From: Vampirovibrionales bacterium
GTDB taxonomy: Bacteria; Cyanobacteriota; Vampirovibrionia; Vampirovibrionales; Vampirovibrionaceae
Assembly (NCBI GenBank): GCA_016712355.1
Contig: JADJRF010000005.1
Location: 1-64,000 of the forward strand
Direction: 5' to 3'
DNA: 64,000 bases
Below, one piece after another: positions 9,387 through 20,119 of this stretch (position 1 is its first letter; each line of letters opens with the position of its first letter). Below the pieces are notes generated by a model. The model did no database searches. It saw only the letters and a program-made list of their open reading frames with translations, and was not told the origin of the DNA. The position numbers were made by a program, and so were the translations under genes.

Positions 9387-10028
9387 TTTCTCCCCCAGCA
9401 GCGATCCTGCTCCCGTTTTATTAATAAAGGCCCGTCGATTGACCGCTCTCGCTTATCGAGCGCGGGCGTTCAATTTAGCAAGGCGATTCTTCTTAATTTT
9501 TCCCTTTTAAGGCTTTGGTTTAAGGATTTTCCATAAAGCGCAGTATTCTTCACAAAGTCGATACCCCCCTCCCTAAAAGCTTAATTGGAGCCATTCGCCT
9601 AGAGCGCGAGGCTTTAATATCCTTTTTCGCCCGGAAAAACGCTTCTCATTTACAGGATTTATTAAAAATTTTTTAGAACTCTCAGTTCTCTATATTCTAT
9701 TATCGCAATAGAATCTTCGAATTTCACTTTAAACAAATTATGAATTTCAAGAATATTTCTATTAACCGTTCCGAAACCCAATCTGCTGGCAAACAATTTA
9801 GGCCGACTTAGAATTTGCATACTTCCAGAAGTACAGTCAAAAATCTCTATTTAAATTTCCTCTCAGAAATTGGGAATCAGGATTGTCGTTTCAAACAAAA
9901 TAGAAATACATTAGCAGCAATACCATAATAAAGACCACTCTGATCCCGATCACAAGCCCGATTTGGCGAAGCGGCTTCTTTGGGGGGAAAATATCAGCCC
10001 AGAAAGCCCGCCACCAGAAAGTATTGCG
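9387..10028. other. AT-rich intergenic region without a gene
   Basis: About 640 bases, far richer in A and T than the surroundings. It holds two hairpin-capable inverted repeats: AGAACT-CTC-AGTTCT (9675-9689) and ATTCTATT-ATCGC-AATAGAAT (9694-9714). I recognise no RNA family. It probably contains the tmk promoter and the end of the Ycf45-like transcript. Confidence 0.6.
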
Positions 10029-10691
10029 ATGACATCCGGCCTGTTTATTACCTTTGAAGGCGTCGACGGCTGCGGCAAATCGACCCAATTAGCGCACTGC
10101 GACGCGTGGCTGCGCGCCGAAGGGCACGACGTCCTGCTGACCCGAAATCCCGGCGGGACGGCGCTTGGGACTGAGATTCGGCGGATTTTACTGCACCATC
10201 CGGGATACGTGTCGCCGACGGCTGAATTGCTTCTGTACATCGCCGATCGCGCCCAGCACATGGACGAATGCGTCGCCCCGGCGCTGCAAGCCGGGCGTAT
10301 TATCCTATGCGATCGTTACCACGACTCGACGCTCGCTTATCAGGGCTTTGGGCGCGGGCTTGATATCAGCGAGATTACCCAGCTCAACGCGCTAGCCACT
10401 CACGGACGCGCGCCGGACCTGACGTTTCTGTTTGACGGACCGCCAGAAGCCCTTCGCCAGCGCGTCGCCAACCGAGGCGCTGCGGATCGGCTGGAATCTG
10501 AACAATTGGCCTTCTATGAGCGCGTCGCCCAAGGCTTTCGGACGCTGGCAGCTCAGGAACCCCAGCGGTTTGTGACATTGGACGCCCGCGAGTCCATTGA
10601 GACGCTTCAGGCGGCCGTGGCAGAAGCCGTTCGAAGGCGATTACCGATTCAGGCCACGCGCGCCAAGGTATCCGACGAGTCGCCCGCTTAG
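10029..10691 (+). CDS. tmk: Thymidylate kinase
   Basis: Phosphorylates dTMP to dTDP with ATP. The P-loop is FEGVDGCGKST near the N-terminus, followed by TRNPGGTALG (the DR[YH]-type base-binding region follows as CDRYHDSTLAYQG) and a short lid segment with Arg residues (NRGAADRLE). The length of 220 residues is normal. An upstream in-frame ATG at 9963 would add 22 residues that do not belong to the family, so ATG 10029 is preferred. The stop codon overlaps the stop of the convergent bioD by a few bases (TTAG). Confidence 0.95.
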   Translation: MTSGLFITFEGVDGCGKSTQLAHCDAWLRAEGHDVLLTRNPGGTALGTEIRRILLHHPGYVSPTAELLLYIADRAQHMDECVAPALQAGRIILCDRYHDSTLAYQGFGRGLDISEITQLNALATHGRAPDLTFLFDGPPEALRQRVANRGAADRLESEQLAFYERVAQGFRTLAAQEPQRFVTLDARESIETLQAAVAEAVRRRLPIQATRAKVSDESPA

Positions 10692-11356
10692 AAACAGGCC
10701 GCCATCGCACGAACGGCGGGATGCTCGCCCGTCAGCGCCCCCGGCGTCAGGTCCAAAGACGGAATCCACGCCAGGACAGGAACCGGCAGAAAGGCATCCC
10801 ACACGCGGGGCAGCGCAGCGATGGCCTGATCCGGCGAGTCCGCCTCAAAGCGCGACACCACGACGCCGCGCACCGGGATTTTTCGCGTCTGAAGAGCTTC
10901 GAGCGTTAGTAGCGTATGGTTAATCGTACCCAGATCGGGGCGCGCGACGACCAGCGTGGGCAGATCCAGCGCGGCCATTACATCAATCAGTTCCAGAGAC
11001 GGCGCCAGCGGGACCCGCACGCCGCCCGCCCCTTCCACCAGCGTGAGATCGAAGCGGGCGCGTAACGCAGCCACCCGCTCTAACACCGTCTCAAGACGGA
11101 TTTCGTGGCGATCGTCGGCGACAAACGGCGCAACAGGCGGCGCAAACCGATAGCCGATACGGGTTTCGACCGGCTGTGCGAGCCAGCGGTTGATCGTGGC
11201 GGGATCCGTATCTGCATCCGACGCCGCGCCAGTTTGAAACGGCTTATAAACGCAAACGGAGCGCCCCTGCGACTGCGCAAAAGCAGCCAGAAGGGCGGTA
11301 ACAAGCGTCTTACCGACATCCGTGCCAGTTCCGGTAATAAAGAGAGCGGACGCCAC
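10688..11356 (-). CDS. bioD: Dethiobiotin synthetase
   Basis: Closes the ureido ring in biotin synthesis using CO2 and ATP. The P-loop-like TGTGTDVGKTLV lies at the N-terminus, with KPFQTGA (substrate lysine region), EGAGGVRVPL and the ARPDLGTINHTLLT segment, all typical. 222 residues, normal length. Start is GTG 11356. It lies nine bases behind the oxidoreductase gene, forming a two-gene operon with it. No other biotin gene is seen in the window. Confidence 0.95.
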   Translation of the reverse strand: MASALFITGTGTDVGKTLVTALLAAFAQSQGRSVCVYKPFQTGAASDADTDPATINRWLAQPVETRIGYRFAPPVAPFVADDRHEIRLETVLERVAALRARFDLTLVEGAGGVRVPLAPSLELIDVMAALDLPTLVVARPDLGTINHTLLTLEALQTRKIPVRGVVVSRFEADSPDQAIAALPRVWDAFLPVPVLAWIPSLDLTPGALTGEHPAVRAMAACF

Positions 11357-11365
11357 GCAAGCGAC

Positions 11366-12406
11366 CTAGGAAACAGCCCCGACAAGCGCCTCGCCAGATG
11401 CGGCGCTCGTCGAAACGCGCGCGCCGGAGGAGAACCGCGGCATCAGGTCGGCGGAAGTCATCAATCCGGCAAGTCCCTGCTGCTGATAGAGCGACACCCC
11501 ACGCAGCAAGAAGCCCAGCGCCGGGCCGCACACGTTATCGACCATCGTCGTTTCGTCGCCCAGCGTGAACTGATGGCTGCTGACAGCGCCGCCAGCCGTA
11601 CGCCCGGTCACAGTCACCGTAGTGCTGACAGGCTTTTTGGCGTTTCGGGTGTCCACCAGGCCGCCCACCCGCACGCGATCGCGTGGGCAAACGCCCGCCA
11701 GCTCAAGGATGATGTCGTCGGCATGCTCCATGCCGTTGAGCTCGATGAGCCCTTGGCGGCGGTCCAGCTCCGCTTCAACGTCAGCATCGCTCATTGCGGC
11801 TACGCGCTCGGCGTTAAAGCCGTCCAGATGTATCAAGTCTTCTCGTACTGTGGCGCGATAAGCGTCCCAACAGGCGATACCGACCCCAAAGCGCACATCT
11901 ACCGACAGCACTTCGGCGAAGGAATGGGCGGCCACCGCGGCCACCGTGGTCAGAAAGCCCGGCGTCGCGCCTGCGCCGGTGATATACAGCACCCCGCGCT
12001 CGCGCAGGCTTGGGCCCAGCGGCATCAGGCGCTCAACAGCCTGAGTTCGCTTAAGGGCGTCGACCATCACGCCACGAAAGGGCGTGTGATCGAGAATGGC
12101 TTGCAGCGTCTCGGCGAAAAACGAGACGGGCAGATTCGGAAGCGCCATAAAGATAGCGTCGATAGACTCTCCGTGCGCCTGTAAGAGATCCAGAATTGCG
12201 CGATCGCTTCCGACCGCCACAGCGCAAGGGGCTTGCGCGACTGTCGCCAGCGGTTGAATGGCCTCAACGGGAAGACCCTCTGGATCATAGCAGTAGCCGC
12301 GGCTATCGGCCATGGCCACCAGTTGAAAATCAGGCCGAAAGGGGACGAGACGGGCCATGCCCTTGCCCAGACCGCCGGCGCCTAAAATTGCGAGTCGAAT
12401 CATCAT
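11366..12406 (-). CDS. Saccharopine dehydrogenase-like NAD(P)-binding protein
   Basis: A 346-residue oxidoreductase-like protein. The N-terminus LAILGAGGLGKGMA is a Rossmann dinucleotide fold (GxGGxG), followed by a strand ending VAMADSRG. The region YITGAGATPGFLTTVAA resembles the saccharopine dehydrogenase-like oxidoreductases that are widespread in cyanobacteria and have no firm function. A GGAG ribosome site lies just before the twin ATG at 12406/12403. It is followed nine bases later by bioD, but a direct biotin role is not shown. Substrate unknown. Confidence 0.75.
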   Translation of the reverse strand: MMIRLAILGAGGLGKGMARLVPFRPDFQLVAMADSRGYCYDPEGLPVEAIQPLATVAQAPCAVAVGSDRAILDLLQAHGESIDAIFMALPNLPVSFFAETLQAILDHTPFRGVMVDALKRTQAVERLMPLGPSLRERGVLYITGAGATPGFLTTVAAVAAHSFAEVLSVDVRFGVGIACWDAYRATVREDLIHLDGFNAERVAAMSDADVEAELDRRQGLIELNGMEHADDIILELAGVCPRDRVRVGGLVDTRNAKKPVSTTVTVTGRTAGGAVSSHQFTLGDETTMVDNVCGPALGFLLRGVSLYQQQGLAGLMTSADLMPRFSSGARVSTSAASGEALVGAVS

Positions 12407-12507
12407 CCACGCTCCTCTGCTACATGATACATGCCAAGGCCAGCCTAAACGAAACCGGCGAGGGCTTCAATGGCGGATTCATGCGCAGGAGGCAGAAAAG
12501 CTATCTT

Positions 12508-12535
12508 AATAAAGAACTCTTATCAGTTCTCTATT
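12508..12535 (-). terminator. Hairpin behind the TPR-retropepsin gene
   Basis: Arms AATAAAGAACT and AGTTCTCTATT form an 11-base stem with one wobble around CTTATC, overlapping the stop region of the gene on the minus strand and followed on that strand by a weak TTATT tract. The core AGAACT..AGTTCT also occurs at 9675-9689. Confidence 0.45.
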
Positions 12536-13346
12536 AATGAGGCTGAAACACCAAGAGGCCTTCTTGGGGATCAATGGTCAGGCGAAACTGCCGGATAAAA
12601 CTCAGGCCCAGAAGCCCGCTGAAACTCGAACCAGGGCGAACGTCAATCACCGTGGCTTCAACGTTATGGGCTTCCACGCCATTGACGCTGATACGCTCGA
12701 TCAACACCTTGCGGGCCTCGATTCGCCCGTTAGCCGTGGTGATCCGAACCGTCCCGAGGGGCTTGACGCTGTCGCCCAAGGCATCGGCCAGTTGCTGGGA
12801 AATCGACGTATAGGTCGCCCCTGTATCCACGATGAAATTGGCGCTGACGAGGTCGTTGAGCCGCGCCTCGACCATCAGGGCGTTCTGGTGAGGCTGCAGG
12901 GGGACCAGGACAGACTGGCGCGAAGACGTCATCACCGCCTGTTGCGCGGCCAGCACCGGCTCGCCCGCGCCTGGAGTCTGACGCTGACTGATGCCCAGCG
13001 CTTGAGCCCGCTGACGGGCGTACGCCACCACGCGATCCTCGTTGCCGTAGCGCGTCACGTAGTCGTAGTGCGCCAATGCTTCTGCGCCGCGATCGAGTTT
13101 GTCCAGCACGATGGCCAGATAGTAGCGGATATTCACGCTGCCCGCGTCGGCAGACTGGGCCTGGCGAAGAAACGGCAGCGCACGGGCATAGTCGCCCTGA
13201 CGATAGGCCATCACCCCGCTACGGAAGGCGCTGACATCTTCTGAAGCCTCGACCTGCGCGTAGGTCGGCGCTGATAAGGCAAGCCATGCCACAAACGCAA
13301 CGCCCAGCCATCTCGAACAGGGACGGGGAAGGGCGACCGTCGTCAT
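12534..13346 (-). CDS. Exported TPR protein with retropepsin-like aspartic protease domain
   Basis: A 270-residue protein. A signal peptide (hydrophobic core WLGVAFVAWLALSAPTYA) is followed by a TPR-like unit (SGVMAYRQGDYARALPFLRQA, then YYLAIVLDKLDRGAEALAHYD) and a C-terminal retropepsin-like domain of the clan AA type: the catalytic FIVDTGATYTSIS, then LGTVRITTANG as flap region and SFSGLLGLSFIRQFRLTID as the second conserved block. One Asp per chain implies a homodimer. Start is ATG 13346, with GAGG seven bases upstream; an in-frame TTG five codons earlier is less likely. Related single-domain proteases occur in alphaproteobacteria and cyanobacteria; the natural target is unknown. Confidence 0.82.
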   Translation of the reverse strand: MTTVALPRPCSRWLGVAFVAWLALSAPTYAQVEASEDVSAFRSGVMAYRQGDYARALPFLRQAQSADAGSVNIRYYLAIVLDKLDRGAEALAHYDYVTRYGNEDRVVAYARQRAQALGISQRQTPGAGEPVLAAQQAVMTSSRQSVLVPLQPHQNALMVEARLNDLVSANFIVDTGATYTSISQQLADALGDSVKPLGTVRITTANGRIEARKVLIERISVNGVEAHNVEATVIDVRPGSSFSGLLGLSFIRQFRLTIDPQEGLLVFQPH

Positions 13347-13690
13347 GAGGCATCCTCGCAATCAGGGATCAGGCGCGTCATACGCCAATGAGTGTCCATC
13401 GACCGATCGCGGCGGATCTTTAGGACAATGGACCTCTCGCCAAAAGCAGCGCCATCGCCGCGATTGCGGGAATCTTCCGAAAGTTTTCATAAAATGCGCA
13501 CAAAAATGGCGCCCGGGGTTTTTATGCAGGTGAGGGGAATTAGCGCCAAGTCAGTGGGTCTGGCGCCTCGGGCAGATAATATCAAGATGCAGGCGTTGCG
13601 CTTCCGGGCGAGCGATGCATCGAGAGAGTGGCTATGAGCGCATCGCGGCGGTGTCCGCGATCCAGCTTCGCTGTGAGGGGGATTCATCAG
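13347..13690. other. Divergent promoter region
   Basis: About 340 bases between two divergent genes. No RNA gene or repeat is recognised; an AT-rich stretch near 13480-13500 is a plausible promoter for the rightward gene. Confidence 0.4.
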
Positions 13691-15136
13691 ATGGGAAATC
13701 AGTACGCCGTAGGGATGCCGCAAATGGGAATCGATCCCATTATGGCCCAGGCGCTCGGGATGCAACAGGCCTTTGCCGGTGATGTTCGACAGTTTGAAGA
13801 TCAGTTTCTGCGGCCCATGGGTCTGAATGGGTGGCAGGATCTTCAAAATCAAAGCGGCCGCCTGCCCGCCGCCACTGGAGACAGTTACACGCCTCGGGGA
13901 GGCCAGAGATCCGGCAGTGGCGGATCTAACGGCTCCATCATAGAACCTGTGGTGGGCTTAGCAACCTTCACAGGACTTAAGCCCGCTTTCGCCGGCGCTC
14001 ACGACGCCTGGAAAGTGCGCAGCCAAGGGACGCAAGCTGCGGCAATCGCGTGGAAACAGGGCGCAGGAAACGCTTACAACTCTGCGAGTAATTTCTACAA
14101 CCGCGCAGGTCAATACTTCCATTCCGCCGCCAATCAAGGGATGTTGGAAGAAGCGGCGGCCCAGCGGACATTATCCGCTTCTTATGCCCAAAAAGGCGAA
14201 ACGGCTCTGGCGAATGCAGCCCAAAGCCGTGCTGAGCGTATGGAGCGAGTAGCCGCAGAGCATACCACCGCCGGGCGCGGCGCGTCTCGGATTCCTGTTG
14301 AAAGCGTAGCGACTCCTACGACCGGCGCTCCCGCGCCATCCGTTTCCACAGCAGCGCCAGCGACGCCAACGGTTTCTACGACGGCGCCATCAGCTCCTTC
14401 AGCAGCGTCCATCCAAAGCGCGGCGCAACATGAAGCCTCAAGTCTTATTAGGACAATGAAAACCGAGGATTTAGTTAAGTATTTAACGCCAGAACAACAA
14501 AATGCATACCGCCAGCTCGGGCCCGATGCTCAACGCGCCTTTCTCCACATGAATCGCGCAGAGCTGGAAACGGCGATCAAGGCCACTCAAACCGCAGGCA
14601 AGGCGGCAGAAGGCGCGGCGACTGCCACTAAAAATCTGCTACAACATTTAACGCCGCAAGAATTGGCGACGTACCATGCAAGAGGCTCTCTAGGCGGGCC
14701 TATGTATCTAAACGATCTAAGACCGGAACTGGAAGCCCGGTTCGCAGCGGCTCAAACGACGGCAGCGACTCCGGCGGGAGGCGCAAACGCTTCAAACGTA
14801 CATGCCAGCCCCCCTGCGGGCGCAGCAGGCAAGGCGGCCGAAGCGGCGTCTGAATCGAAAGGGCTGTGGCAACGGGTTCAGTCGAAGGCTGGCAAAGCCT
14901 GGAATGCCATTAAAGCCGGGGGCAAGGTCGTTGCGCGCTCGCTGGGCAAAGTCCCGGGCGGCCGGATTATCGGACGCGCTCTGGCAGTCGCCGCAACAGC
15001 AGTGGGCGCAGCAGCCGGCAGCGGAGTCGTTGTAGGCGTATTGGGCGCTATTGCAACAGGAGTCGGCATTCTGATGGCAGGCCAACTCGTCTGGGATCTC
15101 GGCAAAGCCATCTTCGGCAGCGACGATAAAGCCTGA
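13691..15136 (+). CDS. Large Ala-rich protein of unknown function with glycine-rich hydrophobic C-terminus
   Basis: A 481-residue protein I do not recognise. Start ATG 13691 has GAGGGGG about ten bases upstream; ATG 13628 would add 21 residues without a site. The first 60 residues are Met/Gln/Gly-rich. Residues about 100-200 contain repeated Ala/Gln/Asn-rich helices. A Pro/Thr/Ala/Ser linker (about 215-255) leads to two similar blocks, YLTPEQQNAYRQLGPDAQRAF and HLTPQELATYHARG, each after a Leu-Thr-Pro-x-Glu turn. After a second Ala-rich linker comes a basic helix (RVQSKAGKAWNAIKAGGKV) and a long hydrophobic Gly/Ala segment of about 45 residues ending in IFGSDDKA. That tail could be a membrane hairpin of the glycine-zipper type. 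No signal peptide. It is a single-gene unit with its own terminator. Confidence 0.7.
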   Translation: MGNQYAVGMPQMGIDPIMAQALGMQQAFAGDVRQFEDQFLRPMGLNGWQDLQNQSGRLPAATGDSYTPRGGQRSGSGGSNGSIIEPVVGLATFTGLKPAFAGAHDAWKVRSQGTQAAAIAWKQGAGNAYNSASNFYNRAGQYFHSAANQGMLEEAAAQRTLSASYAQKGETALANAAQSRAERMERVAAEHTTAGRGASRIPVESVATPTTGAPAPSVSTAAPATPTVSTTAPSAPSAASIQSAAQHEASSLIRTMKTEDLVKYLTPEQQNAYRQLGPDAQRAFLHMNRAELETAIKATQTAGKAAEGAATATKNLLQHLTPQELATYHARGSLGGPMYLNDLRPELEARFAAAQTTAATPAGGANASNVHASPPAGAAGKAAEAASESKGLWQRVQSKAGKAWNAIKAGGKVVARSLGKVPGGRIIGRALAVAATAVGAAAGSGVVVGVLGAIATGVGILMAGQLVWDLGKAIFGSDDKA

Positions 15137-15148
15137 TTAGCATTAACC

Positions 15149-15194
15149 TCCATACCCATACCTACCAACCTACCTACTACCTAACCTACCTACC
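15149..15194. repeat. CCTA/CTAC low-complexity tract
   Basis: About 45 bases composed almost only of imperfect CCTA/CCATA units, between the stop codon at 15136 and the terminator hairpin. Such a tract is almost free of G on this strand and may slip during replication. Confidence 0.7.
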
Positions 15195-15195
15195 G

Positions 15196-15222
15196 CGGCT
15201 CCGAAAGGGGCCGTTCTTTTTT
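15196..15222 (+). terminator. Rho-independent terminator
   Basis: Stem CGGCTCC/GGGGCCG (one wobble) with a GAAA tetraloop, followed by TTCTTTTTT, ends the gene at 13691-15136. Confidence 0.85.
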
Positions 15223-15753
15223 GAGCGCGCGAGAAGCGCCCCCCTCCCCGGTGTCCGGGCGGCGGCGGCAAGAAAAGCGTCTCGCGCAATCGCGCGTTCG
15301 AGAGGGTGGTTTGAAGAGCGTGTCGGTCAGAGGAGTCTGACGCTCGTTGATGTTCTGGAGAGCGGGCCTCCTGAAGGCCGGGGGCGCGTGGGTTGCCATG
15401 CCACGGGTCCCCCGAAACAATCAGGAAGATGGCTGCGCGTAAAAGCCACAGAGAGAGCAGCGCCGGGCGCTTGCGTCATCGCGCATGATCGGAAAGCGAG
15501 ACCCCGCGCAGCCGAATCCCTCGCACGCGGGGTTGCGCACGGAAGGCCAACAGGCTGGGTCTGAGTCAACGTCTAGACGGGCCGCGATTTGGCGCGGCTG
15601 TATCGCATTTACGATTCATGGCTGATCATGAATCATGCATTTAAAAAACCATAGAGATCAATATTTACGATTTTTCAGAACCCTCTCAGAGAGCGGCTTT
15701 CAGGGGCGCTGGAATCGCTTTATATTTCTTAATATCCACAGGGCGGATCCGGC
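15223..15753. other. Long region without a recognised gene
   Basis: About 530 bases. The left part is GC-rich and contains two overlapping minus-strand ORFs of 76 and 80 codons with arginine-rich, unfamiliar translations that I do not accept as genes. I compared it by eye with RNase P RNA and tmRNA and saw neither. A perfect inverted repeat lies at 15613-15634, and the last 100 bases are AT-rich. Confidence 0.5.
15613..15634. promoter_or_regulatory. Perfect inverted repeat GATTCATG-N6-CATGAATC
   Basis: Two 8-base arms around GCTGAT in a gene-free, AT-rich stretch. The symmetry suits a dimeric repressor or a small hairpin; no T tract follows directly. Confidence 0.4.
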
Positions 15754-16800
15754 CTAAAGCGCGTCCCGGCGCACGCTGGGCGGCGGCGTAAACTTGTCAC
15801 GGAAAGAGGGCGGCAGTTCGCGGTAATAACGCGCCAATGCATCGTGGTAGGTGTGGAATTTGAGATAACACAACGCGATATAAGAGGCAAAGAGCGTTGC
15901 TTCCATAGCAAAGACCAGTGGCAGATTCATTTTGAGGGTAAGAATATCCTGCATATTATACGCATAGAGCAACAGCGCGATTTGCGACACGAATAAGCCT
16001 ACAAATAGCGCATAAGCAGGATACAACAGGTACACTTGCGGCGACTGGAAGGCCAGACGGCGACAGCGGTCGAAAATGGCGCGCGCCGACAAATCGGGCT
16101 CCGTCATGGCGATCACGTCGCCAAACAGAGTGGTAATCGCCAGCCACACGGCGCGGCCGATTGCGTAGGCGGTCAGGACAGACAGCAACATCATGACAAA
16201 CAGAAAGGCGATCATCATCGTCGGCAGGCTGAGCGGGGTAGAATCGGCAAACTGGTTAAAGAGGACCATCTCAACCCCGGCGACAGCCATGGTCAGCAGA
16301 ATCATCGCCAAGGGCGGGCCAAGCACGGCGACCAGCCGATAGAGGGTCCACGCAAGGGTCGTGAGCATCGATTGCTGCGCATCGGGCTGATAATCGACAT
16401 GCAGGACATCCGGGCGCGGAAAACGCCGCGACCATGCCTGATAATACGATTGACGAATGCGCAGGGCGAGCTGAAAAAAGCCAAAAAATGCCAGGACGCA
16501 AAAGACGATCAGCTTGAGGTAGAAGTGAAACGGTAAGACCGTACGAACGGCGTCAGACTCGGGCATCGACGCCGACTTGAAGGCTTCCATCAGGGGGACG
16601 AACAGGCTTTCGGCCGACAACAGGATGACCGGCGCGATCAGCAGCAGCAGGGCAATCAACAGCAAGGCGCGCGGCGGGGCGAGCGCTTCCAGCCATCCGC
16701 TGGCGTCTGGAGAAAACGGCGCGACAGGCGCATATCCCGCGCCCGACGACGGGGCGGCGCCGGGGAATCGGCGATGGACAGGAGGAACGTTCATACCCAC
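15754..16800 (-). CDS. Multi-pass membrane protein of unknown function
   Basis: A 348-residue protein. After a Pro-rich cytoplasmic N-terminus of about 40 residues there are roughly six hydrophobic segments (near 44-66, 95-115, 152-178, 193-218, 262-285 and 292-315), and a charged C-terminus ending after FRDKFTPPPS. No enzyme motif is visible. The overall plan resembles bacterial membrane proteins with paired helices and cytoplasmic loops that lack assigned function. Start is GTG 16800 (AGGA ten bases upstream) or ATG 16794. It follows clpC by 27 bases and is probably co-transcribed. Confidence 0.7.
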   Translation of the reverse strand: MGMNVPPVHRRFPGAAPSSGAGYAPVAPFSPDASGWLEALAPPRALLLIALLLLIAPVILLSAESLFVPLMEAFKSASMPESDAVRTVLPFHFYLKLIVFCVLAFFGFFQLALRIRQSYYQAWSRRFPRPDVLHVDYQPDAQQSMLTTLAWTLYRLVAVLGPPLAMILLTMAVAGVEMVLFNQFADSTPLSLPTMMIAFLFVMMLLSVLTAYAIGRAVWLAITTLFGDVIAMTEPDLSARAIFDRCRRLAFQSPQVYLLYPAYALFVGLFVSQIALLLYAYNMQDILTLKMNLPLVFAMEATLFASYIALCYLKFHTYHDALARYYRELPPSFRDKFTPPPSVRRDAL

Positions 16801-16827
16801 GGGCGGCGAATCCTGAACCAGGGGCGC

Positions 16828-19359
<2,532 letters not shown>

Positions 19360-19636
19360 GGCGGCCTCGCGCTCTCTTCTTGATTTGACGATAGGTGATA
19401 ACAGGGTCGGGTTCGGTGAAACAGCGCATCATGCGCCGGATCGCGTCGCGCGGCCCGGATGGGCGCATCAGGACCATGACGCTTCCTTTGCCTATGGTAA
19501 CCGAAGGGGGATCCGGCGACAATAGCAAACGCCTGCGACACGCCAGATGGAGGAGGGCAGCCCGGGCCCCGGGTTCAGTCGCAGGGAGCCGCCTGGAGGG
19601 AGCGCTTCGAAAAATCCAACGGGAAGACGCCCACGC

Positions 19637-19661
19637 AAAACGGGGTCGTTTCCGACCCCGT
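19637..19661 (-). terminator. Terminator of the HU gene
   Basis: A perfect 9-base stem ACGGGGTCG/CGACCCCGT with a four-base loop, followed on the minus strand by TTTTG, 31 bases behind the HU stop. Confidence 0.8.
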
Positions 19662-19691
19662 AATGACGTCTGTAAGCGCGCTTGAAGCGGC

Positions 19692-19970
19692 TTAGTTGCT
19701 GGAGACCAGCTCCTTGAATTTTTTACCCGCCGAGAACGCAGGAATATTTTTAGCAGGAATCTGGATGCTCGCGCCCGTCTGCGGGTTACGCCCCGTGCGG
19801 GAGGAGCGCTTACGGCGCTCGAAGGTTCCAAAACCAACCAACGTAACTTTCTTACCCTTAGAGACGGATTTCTCAATGGCGTCCAGGGCCGCAGAAATCA
19901 CATCAGCAACCTGCTTTTGCGGGTATTTGGTTTTTTTGGCGACTTCTTGAACCAATTCTTCTTTATTCAC
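19692..19970 (-). CDS. hup: DNA-binding protein HU
   Basis: A 92-residue histone-like protein. NKEELVQEVAKKTKYPQKQV forms the dimerisation helices, GFGTFERRKRSSRTGRNPQTG the start of the DNA-binding arm and IQIPAKNIPAFSAGKKFKE the conserved end. The start is decided by the ribosome site: GGAGG lies eight bases before GTG 19970, while the in-frame ATG 19985 overlaps that same GGAGG and would give an odd N-terminus. HU compacts and bends DNA and serves as architectural partner in replication and recombination. It has its own terminator. Confidence 0.95.
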   Translation of the reverse strand: MNKEELVQEVAKKTKYPQKQVADVISAALDAIEKSVSKGKKVTLVGFGTFERRKRSSRTGRNPQTGASIQIPAKNIPAFSAGKKFKELVSSN

Positions 19971-20119
19971 AAGAGAATCCTCCATCGACAACCTGAACAA
20001 GGCGATTATAGGGGCAGTCTCAGAATTTGGCAAGCCCAAAGGCTTGCGCCACATACGGAAGTAGTCATTTTTAACATATGCGCGCATATACCCAGGCGCC
20101 GCGACGCCCGGTCGCCGAA

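Noticed and set aside
9891..10088. Minus-strand frame ending in a strongly hydrophobic segment (IGLVIGIRVVFIMVLLLMYF).
   Set aside because: The hydrophobic part has no start codon in the intergenic sequence; the only ATG lies inside tmk. Could be a membrane peptide with an unusual start but is not supportable.
15190..15569. Two overlapping minus-strand ORFs of about 80 codons.
   Set aside because: Arg/Pro/Ser-rich translations typical of GC-rich chance frames, no ribosome site, and they cross a clear terminator.
15223..15600. GC-rich, hairpin-prone stretch considered as RNase P RNA or tmRNA.
   Set aside because: I could not find the conserved RNase P or tmRNA sequence landmarks on either strand.
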